DNA of 64,000 nucleotides, from positions 372,001-436,000 of the forward strand of contig MERU01000004.1 in assembly GCA_001770725.1 (NCBI GenBank). Reading direction: 5' to 3'. This document shows, in pieces, positions 50,293 through 59,172 of this stretch. This DNA comes from Burkholderiales bacterium RIFCSPHIGHO2_01_FULL_63_240. GTDB taxonomy: Bacteria; Pseudomonadota; Gammaproteobacteria; Burkholderiales; Burkholderiaceae_C. The notes under the pieces were generated by a model. That model saw only the letters and a program-made list of their open reading frames with translations. It did no database searches and was not told where the DNA came from. Both the position numbers and the translations under genes were made by a program. The stretch's first letter is position 1. Each line of letters begins with the position of its first letter.

Positions 50293-50535
50293 GTGGCGTC
50301 GGCAGGCGGGGATCGATCTCACGCTGGCTTAGGGCAACAGCGGCAACCGCAATGTGGCGGGGCAGCCTTGAATGACAGCAACCGCGGCAAAGTTGTTGTC
50401 CGCCGTAGGCTGCGAACGTTGCCGAACGCGGTGCGCAACGTTGCTGAACTACCCTCACCCGATATAAGTCTGACGAGGTGCAGTCGCCATCGCGCGCCAA
50501 CGCGGAGAATTGTGGCTACAGATTAGGGGCACAAG

Positions 50536-51429
50536 ATGGACGAAGAACCCGACGCAGAAGTTGAGCGTCAAGCGATTCGCAGGAAGCTGGTTCCAGTGAA
50601 GTACTTGACGTTCGTGCTTGGGCCACCGGAAGGTGCTCCGGCTGGAGGGCCAAAGTACCGGCCGGATATCGATGAGCAGGAGTTCGTTGGGCCTGTACTG
50701 CACCCTGGTCGAAAGAGCGAGTCGGTCTACCGCCCCGGCAACGAGTTCGCGAGCGAATACACCGCGCTGAAAGCTCAATGGGAGTCGTTCGGACTGCTGT
50801 TCAATCGGGCCAAATCCGAGTCTGACGCGTTGGTGAGCAGAGTGATGATGAAGAGCGCAGTCGTTGAGCTGCGCTCCTTCATGGACACCTTGCCACGTTA
50901 CGTTCGACTGGTATCCCAGTTGCCTCAGTACGACGGCAGCATGCCCCGCGCATTCGCTTGCCTTCTCGACGATGAGCGGACAGAGTTCCACACGGTCACA
51001 AAAGCATTCAACATCGCGCGGAACGCGGTGTCTGGGCAGCTCACCAGACTCCGCAACAACGTCGGCGCGCACATGAGCCAGCCGCTTCTGATCGGCGGCG
51101 CTGCGCCGCCGCGCGGGGGCTCGGTCGGGTGGGATGAAATCGAGGTCCTCTGGGACGCACTTGACCCGAGCTTAGTCACTGAGGTTGTCAAAACGGGTGA
51201 TGACTTGATGGACTGCATTCGCCGGCTGCCACTGCACGAGTTTTTCCGGTTCGAGAGTCCGACCCGCGTGCGGCTGCACGTTCCGTTGGTCGGCCAACTG
51301 GTCGGTGCTTCGATTGTGCTCAACGGTCTTAGCGAATCCCTAGTCAAGCAGATTGAAGGCCAGGACTTAGGGGCAGCCCCTGTTTCGCAGATCAGCCTGC
51401 CGACAGCGATGGTGCTGCGCGAGGCCTGA
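50536..51429 (+). CDS. Hypothetical protein with a HEPN-like R-x5-H motif
   Basis: A 297-residue soluble protein of unrecognised family. ATG 50536 has AGGGG six bases upstream. The central part is helical and contains QLTRLRNNVGAHMSQP, in which Arg 173-x5-His 179 fits the HEPN consensus. A Gly/Pro-rich turn (LLIGGAAPPRGGSVGW) and a hydrophobic C-terminal segment (LVGQLVGASIVLNG) follow. It has no obvious relationship to the preceding HEPN-like gene beyond the motif and neighbourhood. A 243-bp gap separates the two; it contains GCGAACGTTGC / GCGCAACGTTGC repeats near 50412-50444. Confidence 0.55.
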   Translation: MDEEPDAEVERQAIRRKLVPVKYLTFVLGPPEGAPAGGPKYRPDIDEQEFVGPVLHPGRKSESVYRPGNEFASEYTALKAQWESFGLLFNRAKSESDALVSRVMMKSAVVELRSFMDTLPRYVRLVSQLPQYDGSMPRAFACLLDDERTEFHTVTKAFNIARNAVSGQLTRLRNNVGAHMSQPLLIGGAAPPRGGSVGWDEIEVLWDALDPSLVTEVVKTGDDLMDCIRRLPLHEFFRFESPTRVRLHVPLVGQLVGASIVLNGLSESLVKQIEGQDLGAAPVSQISLPTAMVLREA

Positions 51430-51562
51430 GCCTAACGGGGGCAGCGACCGGTGATGTCGCATCATGTCGGCATGACCAACACATTGACAAAATCGCGATC
51501 GAAGCGGTGGAGATAACTGGCATCGAAGGTACTGCCTACATCGTCACGGTTGGATCTCAGTC

Positions 51563-51581
51563 AACCCCGCTTTAGCGGGTT
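51563..51581. terminator. Terminator-like inverted repeat before the PHP-ATPase gene
   Basis: AACCCCGC (51563-51570) pairs with GCGGGTT (51575-51581) around TTTA with one bulged C. No T-run follows on either strand. It may end the upstream transcript or be a protein-binding site. Confidence 0.35.
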
Positions 51582-51676
51582 CAATGACGGCAACAGGGAT
51601 CCGCACGAAAGAACTCGGCTTATGATTCCCGCGAGCGTCCAGTGGACCGTATGAGAACCTATGGGAGATGCGGACT

Positions 51677-53821
51677 GTGAAAATCGACATCCACACGCAC
51701 ACCAGAAAATGCAAATTAGGTGATGCGCAGACGAGAGAAATTTCTCCAGAGGACTTCTGCAACGCGATCTTATCCACAGAAGTCGGGGTCGTCGCGATCA
51801 CGAATCACAACGTGTTCGACCTGTCGCAGTTTCAAGCCATCCAGGCGCGAATCGGATCGGACGCACAGGTATGGCCAGGTGTGGAGCTTGACGTTTACGA
51901 CGAACATGGCAAGGGCCACTTGCTGGTCATCGTCTCACCCAAGCTCGCGACACAGTTTTCCGCCGCAGTGACTGCTCTAACAACGGGCCACACGCCGGAC
52001 TCGTTCAGGGTAACGATTCCAGATGTTCTTACGACATTTGATGTGATGGAACCCCTCTATGTCGCCCACTACAAACAGAAGCGGCCGAGCGTCTCGGACG
52101 ACATGCTCGCAGTGCTTGAAGCGGGGGCGCGGAACAAATGGAGCATTCTTAAAGAGGTAAGTAATGCGATCTCTGCGGGGATTCACATCTCGCATGGGCG
52201 ACCTTCGATCTACGGCTCCGACGTCCATGATTGGGGGAACTATGTCGAGAGTGCGCGGGAGTTGCCTGACCTACGGCTTCCCATTGATGGCTTCGAGCAC
52301 TTTTGCCTGCTGTTGAAGAAGGACCCCACGACCATTAATACAGTCATGGATCGGAAGACGTCCGAGGACCTCACGTTGGTTCCGTTCGAAGATAAGAAGA
52401 CGCTCACCATCAAGGTATTCAACGACATCAACATCATCTTCGGACCGAAGGGGACCGGGAAGTCTTGCATCCTCCAAGCAATTGCCAAGCACTATGCAAA
52501 AAGCGGGATCGACGCCAAGGTCTATGAGTCCGCCAGCGGCCGCCTTAACGATATTTTTGACGTCAAAGGCAAGGGCCTGAGCATAAACCTCAACACCTAT
52601 GGCATCAACTACTGCCAGGATGAAATTCAGGTAGTGCGCACAGCCGTTGAAGTAGACGTAACGAGCGTGACTAAGTTCAAGGCGTTCTTCGAATCCACCG
52701 TTTCGAACAAGAATGCGAAGCTGATTTTGCTCAAGGACATCGACACTCAGGAGGAGGGTGAAGCAGAGCGAAGCTTCTCCAAGTACCACGACACTGCCTC
52801 AAAGATCGAAGCCTTTTCTGCCTTGGTGAGGGAAGATCTGCTCGTGAAGAAGGAACTATCGGACGATGAGTTCATCGAGTTGCAGCGTATTCTCGGGCTG
52901 CTGCTCGACCGCCTCCTTGGGAAGGAATGGTCCGGGTTTGTAGATTGGAAGGAACTCTCACTGCTCAATTCAGCGATCAAGACCTTCCGGATCGAAGTAG
53001 CACGCAAGACGGGCTCGCCCGCCAAGCCAAGCACTACCGGCTTTCGTGACTACGCGATGAACCGAATCAAGATCGCTGCCAGTGTCCGCGCGATTGGCAA
53101 GAGCCTTGGGTCCGTAATTAAGAATGAAGAAGAGACCGTTGGCGACCTTGGCTCAGGCAAGGGCAAGTTGACGTTCGTGACTCAGTTTCTCTTTCAGAAT
53201 GGCAACGTTACGGACGGAGAGTTGTCCAGCCTAACGAACGTGAAGAAGGGTGTCCAGAAAAAATTTGTCAACTCTCTCCGTGAGATTGGCAAGCACCTGT
53301 TCGAGGACGATCTGTTCCATTACGTCTCAGAGTTCAACGCCACCGAGGACGTCGATGAGGTTAAAACGGTCTATGAACTGCTTCTGTTCAAGAGGTACTT
53401 CACACTCGATGGCCTTCCCTATACGCCCTCAAGCGGCGAGGCGTCGATGGTGATGCTCCAAAAGGAACTCGGGACCGACAAGGACGTCTACCTTCTTGAC
53501 GAGCCCGAGAAGAGCCTCGGGAACGAATACATCAACGACGTTATCGTCCCGCTCATCAAAGAGCGAGCGAAGTCAGGCCGGAGAGTGTTCATCTCAACGC
53601 ACGATGCCAACATTGCCGTGCGGACATTGCCGTACTGCTCGATCTATCGCACCCATGGACCGGAGGGGTACAACACGTTCGTGGGTAACCCATTTACGAA
53701 CAACCTGGTGAATGTGGAGAAAACCGAGGAGCGGCGTGACTGGAAGATGGTCAGCATGCGCACACTCGAGGGCGGCAAAGAAGCATTTGGAGAGAGAGGG
53801 AGAATCTATGGTCACGCTTGA
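51677..53821 (+). CDS. PHP-domain / SMC-type ATPase fusion (TrlF-like)
   Basis: A 714-residue protein. The N-terminal PHP phosphoesterase domain has metal-site residues in DIHTHT (His 6, His 8), AITNHN, WPGVELDVYDEHGKGHLL and GSDVHDWG. An ABC/SMC-type ATPase follows: Walker A FGPKGTGKSCI (about 250), a helical middle, signature SSGEASMVML, Walker B VYLLDEPEKS and a switch-like FISTHDAN. The layout resembles TrlF-family PHP-AAA proteins but is shorter than typical members. GTG 51677 is preferred, with GGGAG nine bases upstream; ATG 51668 abuts that site. A nuclease or phosphoesterase triggered by the ATPase is the likely mode. It overlaps the next small gene by 14 bp. Confidence 0.8.
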   Translation: MKIDIHTHTRKCKLGDAQTREISPEDFCNAILSTEVGVVAITNHNVFDLSQFQAIQARIGSDAQVWPGVELDVYDEHGKGHLLVIVSPKLATQFSAAVTALTTGHTPDSFRVTIPDVLTTFDVMEPLYVAHYKQKRPSVSDDMLAVLEAGARNKWSILKEVSNAISAGIHISHGRPSIYGSDVHDWGNYVESARELPDLRLPIDGFEHFCLLLKKDPTTINTVMDRKTSEDLTLVPFEDKKTLTIKVFNDINIIFGPKGTGKSCILQAIAKHYAKSGIDAKVYESASGRLNDIFDVKGKGLSINLNTYGINYCQDEIQVVRTAVEVDVTSVTKFKAFFESTVSNKNAKLILLKDIDTQEEGEAERSFSKYHDTASKIEAFSALVREDLLVKKELSDDEFIELQRILGLLLDRLLGKEWSGFVDWKELSLLNSAIKTFRIEVARKTGSPAKPSTTGFRDYAMNRIKIAASVRAIGKSLGSVIKNEEETVGDLGSGKGKLTFVTQFLFQNGNVTDGELSSLTNVKKGVQKKFVNSLREIGKHLFEDDLFHYVSEFNATEDVDEVKTVYELLLFKRYFTLDGLPYTPSSGEASMVMLQKELGTDKDVYLLDEPEKSLGNEYINDVIVPLIKERAKSGRRVFISTHDANIAVRTLPYCSIYRTHGPEGYNTFVGNPFTNNLVNVEKTEERRDWKMVSMRTLEGGKEAFGERGRIYGHA

Positions 53822-54110
53822 TGCCACCGTTGAATGCGTTGAGGACAAGTACTTTCTCAAGATCAACGTGGAGCAAGGCCCCGTCACAATTCCGCTGTCC
53901 GACGACAATCCAAACGCGGTAAAGAGTGCATTCAACAAGCTCATAAAGCGGATTAGGATCGGGGAATTCACTGTCAAACTGGATAAAGTCGGTGAGGATC
54001 TGTTCTCCATGGTCGCCAACGAGTACTTGGCCCAACTGAATCGTGAGATTCAAGAGGTGCACAGTCAGATGCAAGAATACGGCTTGGTCAAAATGGAGCA
54101 AGCACGGTAA
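53808..54110 (+). CDS. Small partner protein of the PHP-ATPase, 100 aa
   Basis: A 100-residue acidic protein overlapping the 3' end of the PHP-ATPase gene by 14 bases. AGAGGGAG lies upstream of ATG 53808. An N-terminal beta-rich half (TVECVEDKYFLKINVEQGPV) is followed by a helical C-terminus (EYLAQLNREIQEVHSQMQEY). No family was recognised. The overlap and strong ribosome site imply co-translation at comparable levels, so it is probably a structural partner, regulator or antidote of the ATPase. Confidence 0.7.
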   Translation: MVTLDATVECVEDKYFLKINVEQGPVTIPLSDDNPNAVKSAFNKLIKRIRIGEFTVKLDKVGEDLFSMVANEYLAQLNREIQEVHSQMQEYGLVKMEQAR

Positions 54111-54147
54111 CTTATCCTCGATCCGCAGGTACTTCGCGCGCCCTCCA

Positions 54148-54170
54148 CCATGAGGCGCATGGCCTCATGG
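54148..54170. repeat. Perfect inverted repeat after the PHP-ATPase operon
   Basis: CCATGAGGC (54148-54156) and GCCTCATGG (54162-54170) form a perfect 9-bp stem around a 5-base loop, 38 bases past the small-partner stop codon. No T-run follows. The 243 bp before the next gene hold nothing else recognised. Confidence 0.5.
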
Positions 54171-54353
54171 CAGGCTAGCAACCCTTCGTGTTCGCGACTG
54201 TGGCCACCCCAACGGCAAGCTTCATGCTGGTCCGCGAACGTCTGCAGTCGGCGGACACTGATGGCAACCCCTGCAGAGCCTCTCCATCCCCCGGCCTGCG
54301 CAGCAATGCAGGCCTCTTCTCAAATAAGCGGTCGCCTCGTCGACAATAGCGAA

Positions 54354-56192
54354 ATGCCGCGTCCGCCTGCCAACACTACAGCCTCGCTAGACGACTTTCG
54401 TACTAGCGATTGGAAAAGGGCGGCCTGCTGCTCGGACGAGGACACGTACTTCTCTCGGTGGAACGGCCTTTGCACTGCCGCCGCTGCGGCGACTCAGGAC
54501 GGGGCATATGCGAAGGCCAGGATACTCTGGTTGTTGGGAGACGCATGTTCTCTGCGCCTTGCCCCGGACAAAATCAACGAGCCACTCGTAGCGACATTTG
54601 AGGGCTCCGAGAATTCATTTAGTCTGTCCGACTTCACTGAGAGCGACATTGCGCTGCTTGACGACATCTGCCCGCTAGTAGATGACCCTCTTCTTCTTGC
54701 TCGAATTGCAGACATCCTTTGGCTCGTACGCCGGCCACGGAAGATTCAAGACGCACTCGCCGCCATCGACGCATACCGAGACACGCCGCTGGCAGGCGAC
54801 TCATGGTTCCTGCTCGGCACGCAGACCTGCTGGCAGCGCGCCATCATGCTCGCCCTTCAGATTCGAGCACCAGGCAAGAGCCGTCTTGACGACATGGCGG
54901 CCGCACTGATCACTGCAATCGAAGCACAACTAGAGGTTGGAAATGCGGCGCCATCGATGGTCGAAACGATGCTGGAGTACGGTCTGGCCAAAGTGCACAT
55001 CAGACATATCGCCGAGGGCTTAGAGGTACGCGCAACACGCCTTCTCGCATCGGACGCCGGCAGCCGATTCTTCGCGGCTCGCCGCTACCTTTCAATCGCA
55101 AAGCGCTGTTTCGGTCTTGAGAGAAACTATGAACGCTGCGCGGACATCGATTGCAGAATCTCGGACGCCTTTGTCTTGGAAGCCGAATCACGCATATCTG
55201 GCGAGCACCGAAGCTACGTTGTTGGGGCAAGCCTTTACGCGGAAGCGGTGCAGGCCTTACTCGCCATCCCAAAACATCTTCGCAAGGCCAAAGGCATAGA
55301 CGACAAGCTCAAAAGCTTGCGCCAACTCCAACGAGACATCGCGATGCAGTCACTTGGCGACTTTGCGCCAATGCGCGGCGAGTCCCTTGACTTGGAGGAG
55401 GAGATTTACAGCAGCGAGCAAGAGATCTCCGGCAAGGAAATGGCAGAAGCACTACTTGCCTTGGCTGAGTGCTGGCCATTGGCGTCCAGAAAACTGACCG
55501 AAGTAGAAACTCGAAAGCGCATTGGCGAGTTCTTCTTCAGCCGAATGTTCTCGTCCCAAAAGCTAGCCACGGACGGTCGCGTGGTGGCCGAGAGTCCCGC
55601 CGCCAGTGATCTGTCTGCGGAAGACGACGAAGTGACGGACGCCGTCTGGAGCAAGATGATCCAGGATCACGTGCTTCGCGTTCGGTTTGGGGTTCAGTCT
55701 GCCATTGCACCGGCGCTTCGACAGTTCGCCCGAGAACGCCTCATTTCCACTCATGACTTGGTTAACATCGTCGGCCAGTCCGGGGCGGTGCCAAGTGAGC
55801 GCATTGGTTTGATGGCAAAGGGTCTAAAGGCCGGCTTCGAGGGCGACTTCATCGTTGCCTTGCATCTTCTGGTTCCGCAGATAGAAAACTTCGTTCGCAC
55901 GCACCTAAAGCTCAAGGGTGCGAAGACGCTGACGACCGAGGCTGATAGTCTTCAAATGGAAGCCGGTTTAAGTACGTTGGTGGCTCTGCCGGAGATGGAT
56001 GAGGTGTTCGGCGAAGACCTTGCGTTTGAAATTCGTGCGCTGTTCTGCGAGGGCTTCGGGCCAAACCTACGCAACGAACTCGCCCATGGCTTGCTTGATG
56101 CTCACGCAATGCAAAGCGCCGAAAGCATTTATGCGTGGTGGCTAATCTTTCGCATCGTTTACCAACAATATTGGTATAGGAACGACCGGTAG
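54354..56192 (+). CDS. DUF4209-like protein with C-terminal HEPN-type motif
   Basis: A helical protein of about 612 residues. Near the C-terminus, GPNLRNELAHGLL contains Arg 573-x4-His 578 in the RN-x3-H-G context shared by DUF4209 and HEPN domains. Just before it lies a helical dimer-like region (FIVALHLLVPQIENFVR). The N-terminal part is helical and repeat-like, compatible with a sensing scaffold. The start is uncertain: ATG 54354 begins where a consistent protein pattern starts, but in-frame ATGs at 54306, 54261 and 54150 exist and none has a good ribosome site. No enzymatic motif other than the HEPN-type pair is visible. Confidence 0.6.
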   Translation: MPRPPANTTASLDDFRTSDWKRAACCSDEDTYFSRWNGLCTAAAAATQDGAYAKARILWLLGDACSLRLAPDKINEPLVATFEGSENSFSLSDFTESDIALLDDICPLVDDPLLLARIADILWLVRRPRKIQDALAAIDAYRDTPLAGDSWFLLGTQTCWQRAIMLALQIRAPGKSRLDDMAAALITAIEAQLEVGNAAPSMVETMLEYGLAKVHIRHIAEGLEVRATRLLASDAGSRFFAARRYLSIAKRCFGLERNYERCADIDCRISDAFVLEAESRISGEHRSYVVGASLYAEAVQALLAIPKHLRKAKGIDDKLKSLRQLQRDIAMQSLGDFAPMRGESLDLEEEIYSSEQEISGKEMAEALLALAECWPLASRKLTEVETRKRIGEFFFSRMFSSQKLATDGRVVAESPAASDLSAEDDEVTDAVWSKMIQDHVLRVRFGVQSAIAPALRQFARERLISTHDLVNIVGQSGAVPSERIGLMAKGLKAGFEGDFIVALHLLVPQIENFVRTHLKLKGAKTLTTEADSLQMEAGLSTLVALPEMDEVFGEDLAFEIRALFCEGFGPNLRNELAHGLLDAHAMQSAESIYAWWLIFRIVYQQYWYRNDR

Positions 56193-56391
56193 CGCCATCG
56201 ACAAACCTTTCTATGTTGACAAGCGCGCGAGGAACTGAGCAAGGAGCTAGTGGGGCATGTCCTCAGGGGGTACGAGAACACTCTGACTGGCCAACAACTC
56301 CACCGCCCTTTACATGTGGCCCCGAAACGATTGCTTGGTACTTGCCCACACATTTGCATGTAGCTACGGGCGGTCTGGCCAGGCACCTCGT

Positions 56392-57216
56392 CTAGCTGGG
56401 CGATCGCATCGCCCAATATGCGGATCCCCGCCCGGGCTTGCGATTGCGCAGAAAGGGTCTGGCAACACTGCTCATGGATGAAGGCGACACGTCCCGGCCA
56501 GGCGTAGATTCCGACTTTTCTGTACCGGCCTTATTCTGCGCCAGCGCCAGCTCGAGAACACAGACTTGGCGATCCAGCGTAGGCGCGATCCATACCGCGC
56601 TTGCGGTTCCCATGAGGAACCAGAATGGTCCCGCATAGGCAAGGACTTCGATCAACGCAGAATGCGCAACAGGTAGATTGGAAATGGCAAGGACCGTAGC
56701 AAGCAGGCCTGGGGCCAAACCAAGCTTATCGACAGGACCAGTGATGACGGCGGTTCGCTTGAGATACGCATCCCGCTCCGCTTTCACTTCCAGCAGCACC
56801 AACTCAAGTGCTTCTTTGGTAGAGCGCGCCAGCTTGCCAACATAGAGTCGATCGACCTGAGCCGTGGCTTTGGCGTTGCCTAGTAGCAGGCCTAGCGGGT
56901 TGCGAACAGCCTTGGTTAGCGTCCTTCGGTGTATGTAGAACTCGATGAAGGGATGGAGCAAAATGACCAAGTAGGCTAGAGAGATGGCGCCCAGACTGCC
57001 CCAGCGCCACGCAAGATTTGTGCGACTCAGGATGTCAAAGTGCACTAACGCGGCAATCAAGACGGAAATAATCGACAGGGTGACTTCGGTGAGGTACAGG
57101 GCTTTGCTTAGACGCCGACCCGGCAGGGCCTGCGCTGCCTTGCGTCGGTTCCGGCGTTCGCGCAGAGTCATCGCATGAAGGACCCTGAACACTGAATCAG
57201 TTTGAGCTGAGCGCAT
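56392..57216 (-). CDS. Four-helix membrane protein, hypothetical
   Basis: A 274-residue protein. A basic N-terminus is followed by two membrane helices (LTEVTLSIISVLIAALVHF and GSLGAISLAYLVILLHPFI), a cytosolic helical loop of about 90 residues, and two further helices (LAPGLLATVLAISNLP and YAGPFWFLMGTASAVWIAP). The last about 45 residues are polar. The layout (helix pair, long loop, helix pair with a GLAPGLLATV segment) loosely resembles ExbB/MotA-type channel subunits, but this is weak. GGAGA lies upstream of the start. It is divergent from the ABC-3C operon with 250 bp between them, and an operator-like repeat lies in that gap. Confidence 0.6.
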   Translation of the reverse strand: MRSAQTDSVFRVLHAMTLRERRNRRKAAQALPGRRLSKALYLTEVTLSIISVLIAALVHFDILSRTNLAWRWGSLGAISLAYLVILLHPFIEFYIHRRTLTKAVRNPLGLLLGNAKATAQVDRLYVGKLARSTKEALELVLLEVKAERDAYLKRTAVITGPVDKLGLAPGLLATVLAISNLPVAHSALIEVLAYAGPFWFLMGTASAVWIAPTLDRQVCVLELALAQNKAGTEKSESTPGRDVSPSSMSSVARPFLRNRKPGRGSAYWAMRSPS

Positions 57217-57307
57217 GGGCTCTCCTGAACAAATTTATGAAGATTGGTCAACGGGTAATTATCCGAACCAGTTGACGCATGCATACAAAATCGAGTTCGC
57301 CGTAGCG

Positions 57308-57329
57308 TTGTATAGTTCACTCGATACAA
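57308..57329. promoter_or_regulatory. Operator-like inverted repeat upstream of the ABC-3C operon
   Basis: TTGTAT (57308-57313) and ATACAA (57324-57329) form an inverted repeat with a 10-bp spacer, 138 bases before the ABC-3C start and 91 bases before the start of the divergent membrane gene. The surrounding stretch is the most AT-rich in the neighbourhood. A shared control site for the two divergent units is plausible. The regulator is unknown. Confidence 0.4.
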
Positions 57330-57466
57330 AAAGATACGAACTAGGCTGACCAGCCCCAGAGGGAGAAATTGACCGAACAAAGAGTCGGCGCAGTCAATAC
57401 TGCGAATCCCCCGCGACGCTGTTCGACCTTTCTGGGCCAACACTGGAGCAAATCAAGGGGGTATCC

Positions 57467-58687
57467 ATGTCAACCACTCCAGGCGACAAGTTCGCTGCCG
57501 GTGAGCAAGGTCTTGGCTACATCTATCAGCCGCGCTTCGCGCTGCTTCAGCTCTTTCAATTGCCTGAAGCCACCTCTGTCCTGATTGAAAAGGACGACGA
57601 CCTCGACTTCATCGACGCTCAGGGCGTGAAGAGCCTCGGATCGCTCAAGCACAAGGCCGAGGGAGAACGCGTTACAGACCTATCCATAGACTTCTGGAAG
57701 TCCGTTCGCATCTGGCTGTCCCGCTATGAACGAGATGGACGGGCAGCGGCCGACCTACGGTTCTTCCTCTTCACAACCGCAACGGTTGCTACGTCCTCCT
57801 TCTTGCACCGCCTTCTTCACAACGCGGTTCCGAAGAACGATGAGGAAAAGACTGTTCCAGAGCTTGCACGCGAAGCACTGGCAACCACGAAGTCAGCCCT
57901 CATCAAAGCGATTGGCCTTGAGTACCTGAAGTTGAACGAGAACGAGCAGGAGGATTTCCTTTCTCGAATCGTTATCTTTGATGCCGGCCCACGAATTCAG
58001 GAACTCCCTGAACTCATCAAGGACCGCATGCGCAGTGTCCGCCGTGAACATCGTGAGGCTGTGTTCGAACGCCTTGAGGGTTGGTGGAATGAAGCCATCA
58101 TCAATTTGCTCGTGGGTAAGCGCACAGAGGCACTGACAGGCTTCGAGGTATCCGACAAGCTTGCCGCGTTGTCTGAGGAGTATCAGACAAACAACCTGCC
58201 CATCACCTTCAGACGCCAAGAGCCCGCGGCACGTATAAGCGCCGATACCGACCCTCGGCTCTTCGTGCGTCAGCTACGAGAGATTGGCGTGTCGTCGGCG
58301 CGCATCAGGAACGCGATTCTTGATTACTACCGTGCTTTCGAGCAACGGTCTTCCTGGACCCGAGAGAACTTGCTGGTGTCCGGCGAGCTTGACGACTATG
58401 AAGACCGCCTCATTGACGAGTGGAGTCGCTATCGAGATGTCGTCTTCGAGGAGCTCGACGAGACAAGCGCCGAAGACGTTCTACAGAAGGCAGGGCAAGA
58501 GTTGTATCGATGGGCGGACCTAGAGAGCGGCAACATCGCGTCTCTTCGCATTCGCGAGAAGGTTACTGAACCCTATGTGACAAGGGGTGGGTTTCATATC
58601 CTCGCCAACTTCGGTCCGCTTCCCAAAGTCTGGTGGCATCCACGCTTCCTAGAGCGACTCAACGCAGCCCTTGGAGCAAAGAAATGA
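57467..58687 (+). CDS. ABC-3C system effector protein with Cap4/DUF4297-like nuclease domain and C-terminal ABC-3C domain
   Basis: A 406-residue protein, first gene of an ABC three-component conflict system. The N-terminus GYIYQPRFALLQLFQL, then VLIEKDDDLDFI (Glu 41, Asp 45/47), then GSLKHKAEG (Lys 61) and LSIDFWKSVRIW follow the order seen in Cap4/DUF4297 PD-(D/E)xK-type nucleases. The canonical Q/E before x-K is replaced by Ser 59, so catalysis is uncertain. The C-terminal half (about 200-406) carries the domain that couples such effectors to the ABC-3C ATPase, ending GPLPKVWWHPRFLERLN. AAGGGGG precedes ATG 57467. The stop overlaps the next start (ATGA). Confidence 0.78.
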   Translation: MSTTPGDKFAAGEQGLGYIYQPRFALLQLFQLPEATSVLIEKDDDLDFIDAQGVKSLGSLKHKAEGERVTDLSIDFWKSVRIWLSRYERDGRAAADLRFFLFTTATVATSSFLHRLLHNAVPKNDEEKTVPELAREALATTKSALIKAIGLEYLKLNENEQEDFLSRIVIFDAGPRIQELPELIKDRMRSVRREHREAVFERLEGWWNEAIINLLVGKRTEALTGFEVSDKLAALSEEYQTNNLPITFRRQEPAARISADTDPRLFVRQLREIGVSSARIRNAILDYYRAFEQRSSWTRENLLVSGELDDYEDRLIDEWSRYRDVVFEELDETSAEDVLQKAGQELYRWADLESGNIASLRIREKVTEPYVTRGGFHILANFGPLPKVWWHPRFLERLNAALGAKK

Positions 58688-59172
58688 AGGCCTGGAATCA
58701 GCGGCCGTTTGAAGTCCGCAACCTTTTCAATCCGGCGTTCTGCGGCTTGATTCTCTTCAAAGCTCTGAGAGGTTATGAGGAGCTTGACGAGACCGGCATG
58801 CCTTTTTCCATCGCGCTGCTGGTGCTGCCCTTGTGCCTGCACAAGGACTCTCGGCAAGCGCTAGAAAAAGGAAACCGAGGCTATCTCCTCAAGGTCGTCG
58901 AGAAGAACCCGAAGCTCTTGATTGGCTTTGCAACACGAGCTGCGGACTTACTACCTTTCGCCCTCGAAGCATTCGGAATGCTGATGGAACGTGGCGTGAT
59001 TCAAGTGACCGACAACGGCCGCCTCCGTACCGTTCCAGACCTCGTTCGAAAGGCAGACACCGGCACAACCGAGTCCGTGTCTTGTCAGCGAGTAGCCCGC
59101 TTCGTAGGCAAAGAGTTCGCCCGTATTAATGACCGGGTCACGGTGTACACGACCTTCGGAGTCCGTCCATGA
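58684..59172 (+). CDS. ABC-3C system middle component
   Basis: A 162-residue protein. Its opening MKAWNQRPFEVRNLFNPAFC is the diagnostic N-terminus of the 'three component ABC system middle component' family. A helical body with a winged-helix-like end (MLMERGVIQVTDNGRLRTVP) follows. In this system class it is thought to link the effector to the ATPase. It overlaps both neighbours by 4 bp (ATGA at each end), which points to strict stoichiometric co-translation. An in-frame start at 58633 inside the upstream gene is rejected. Confidence 0.85.
   Translation: MKAWNQRPFEVRNLFNPAFCGLILFKALRGYEELDETGMPFSIALLVLPLCLHKDSRQALEKGNRGYLLKVVEKNPKLLIGFATRAADLLPFALEAFGMLMERGVIQVTDNGRLRTVPDLVRKADTGTTESVSCQRVARFVGKEFARINDRVTVYTTFGVRP

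Noticed and set aside
51430..51667. GCCTAAC at 51430 considered as an integron attC end
   Set aside because: No matching GTTRGGC partner at attC distance and no integron integrase or cassette spacing; the small genes around it have their own ribosome sites.
56213..56395. Short plus-strand frame between the DUF4209-like gene and the membrane protein gene
   Set aside because: No ribosome site and no protein-like pattern; lies in the gap between convergent genes.
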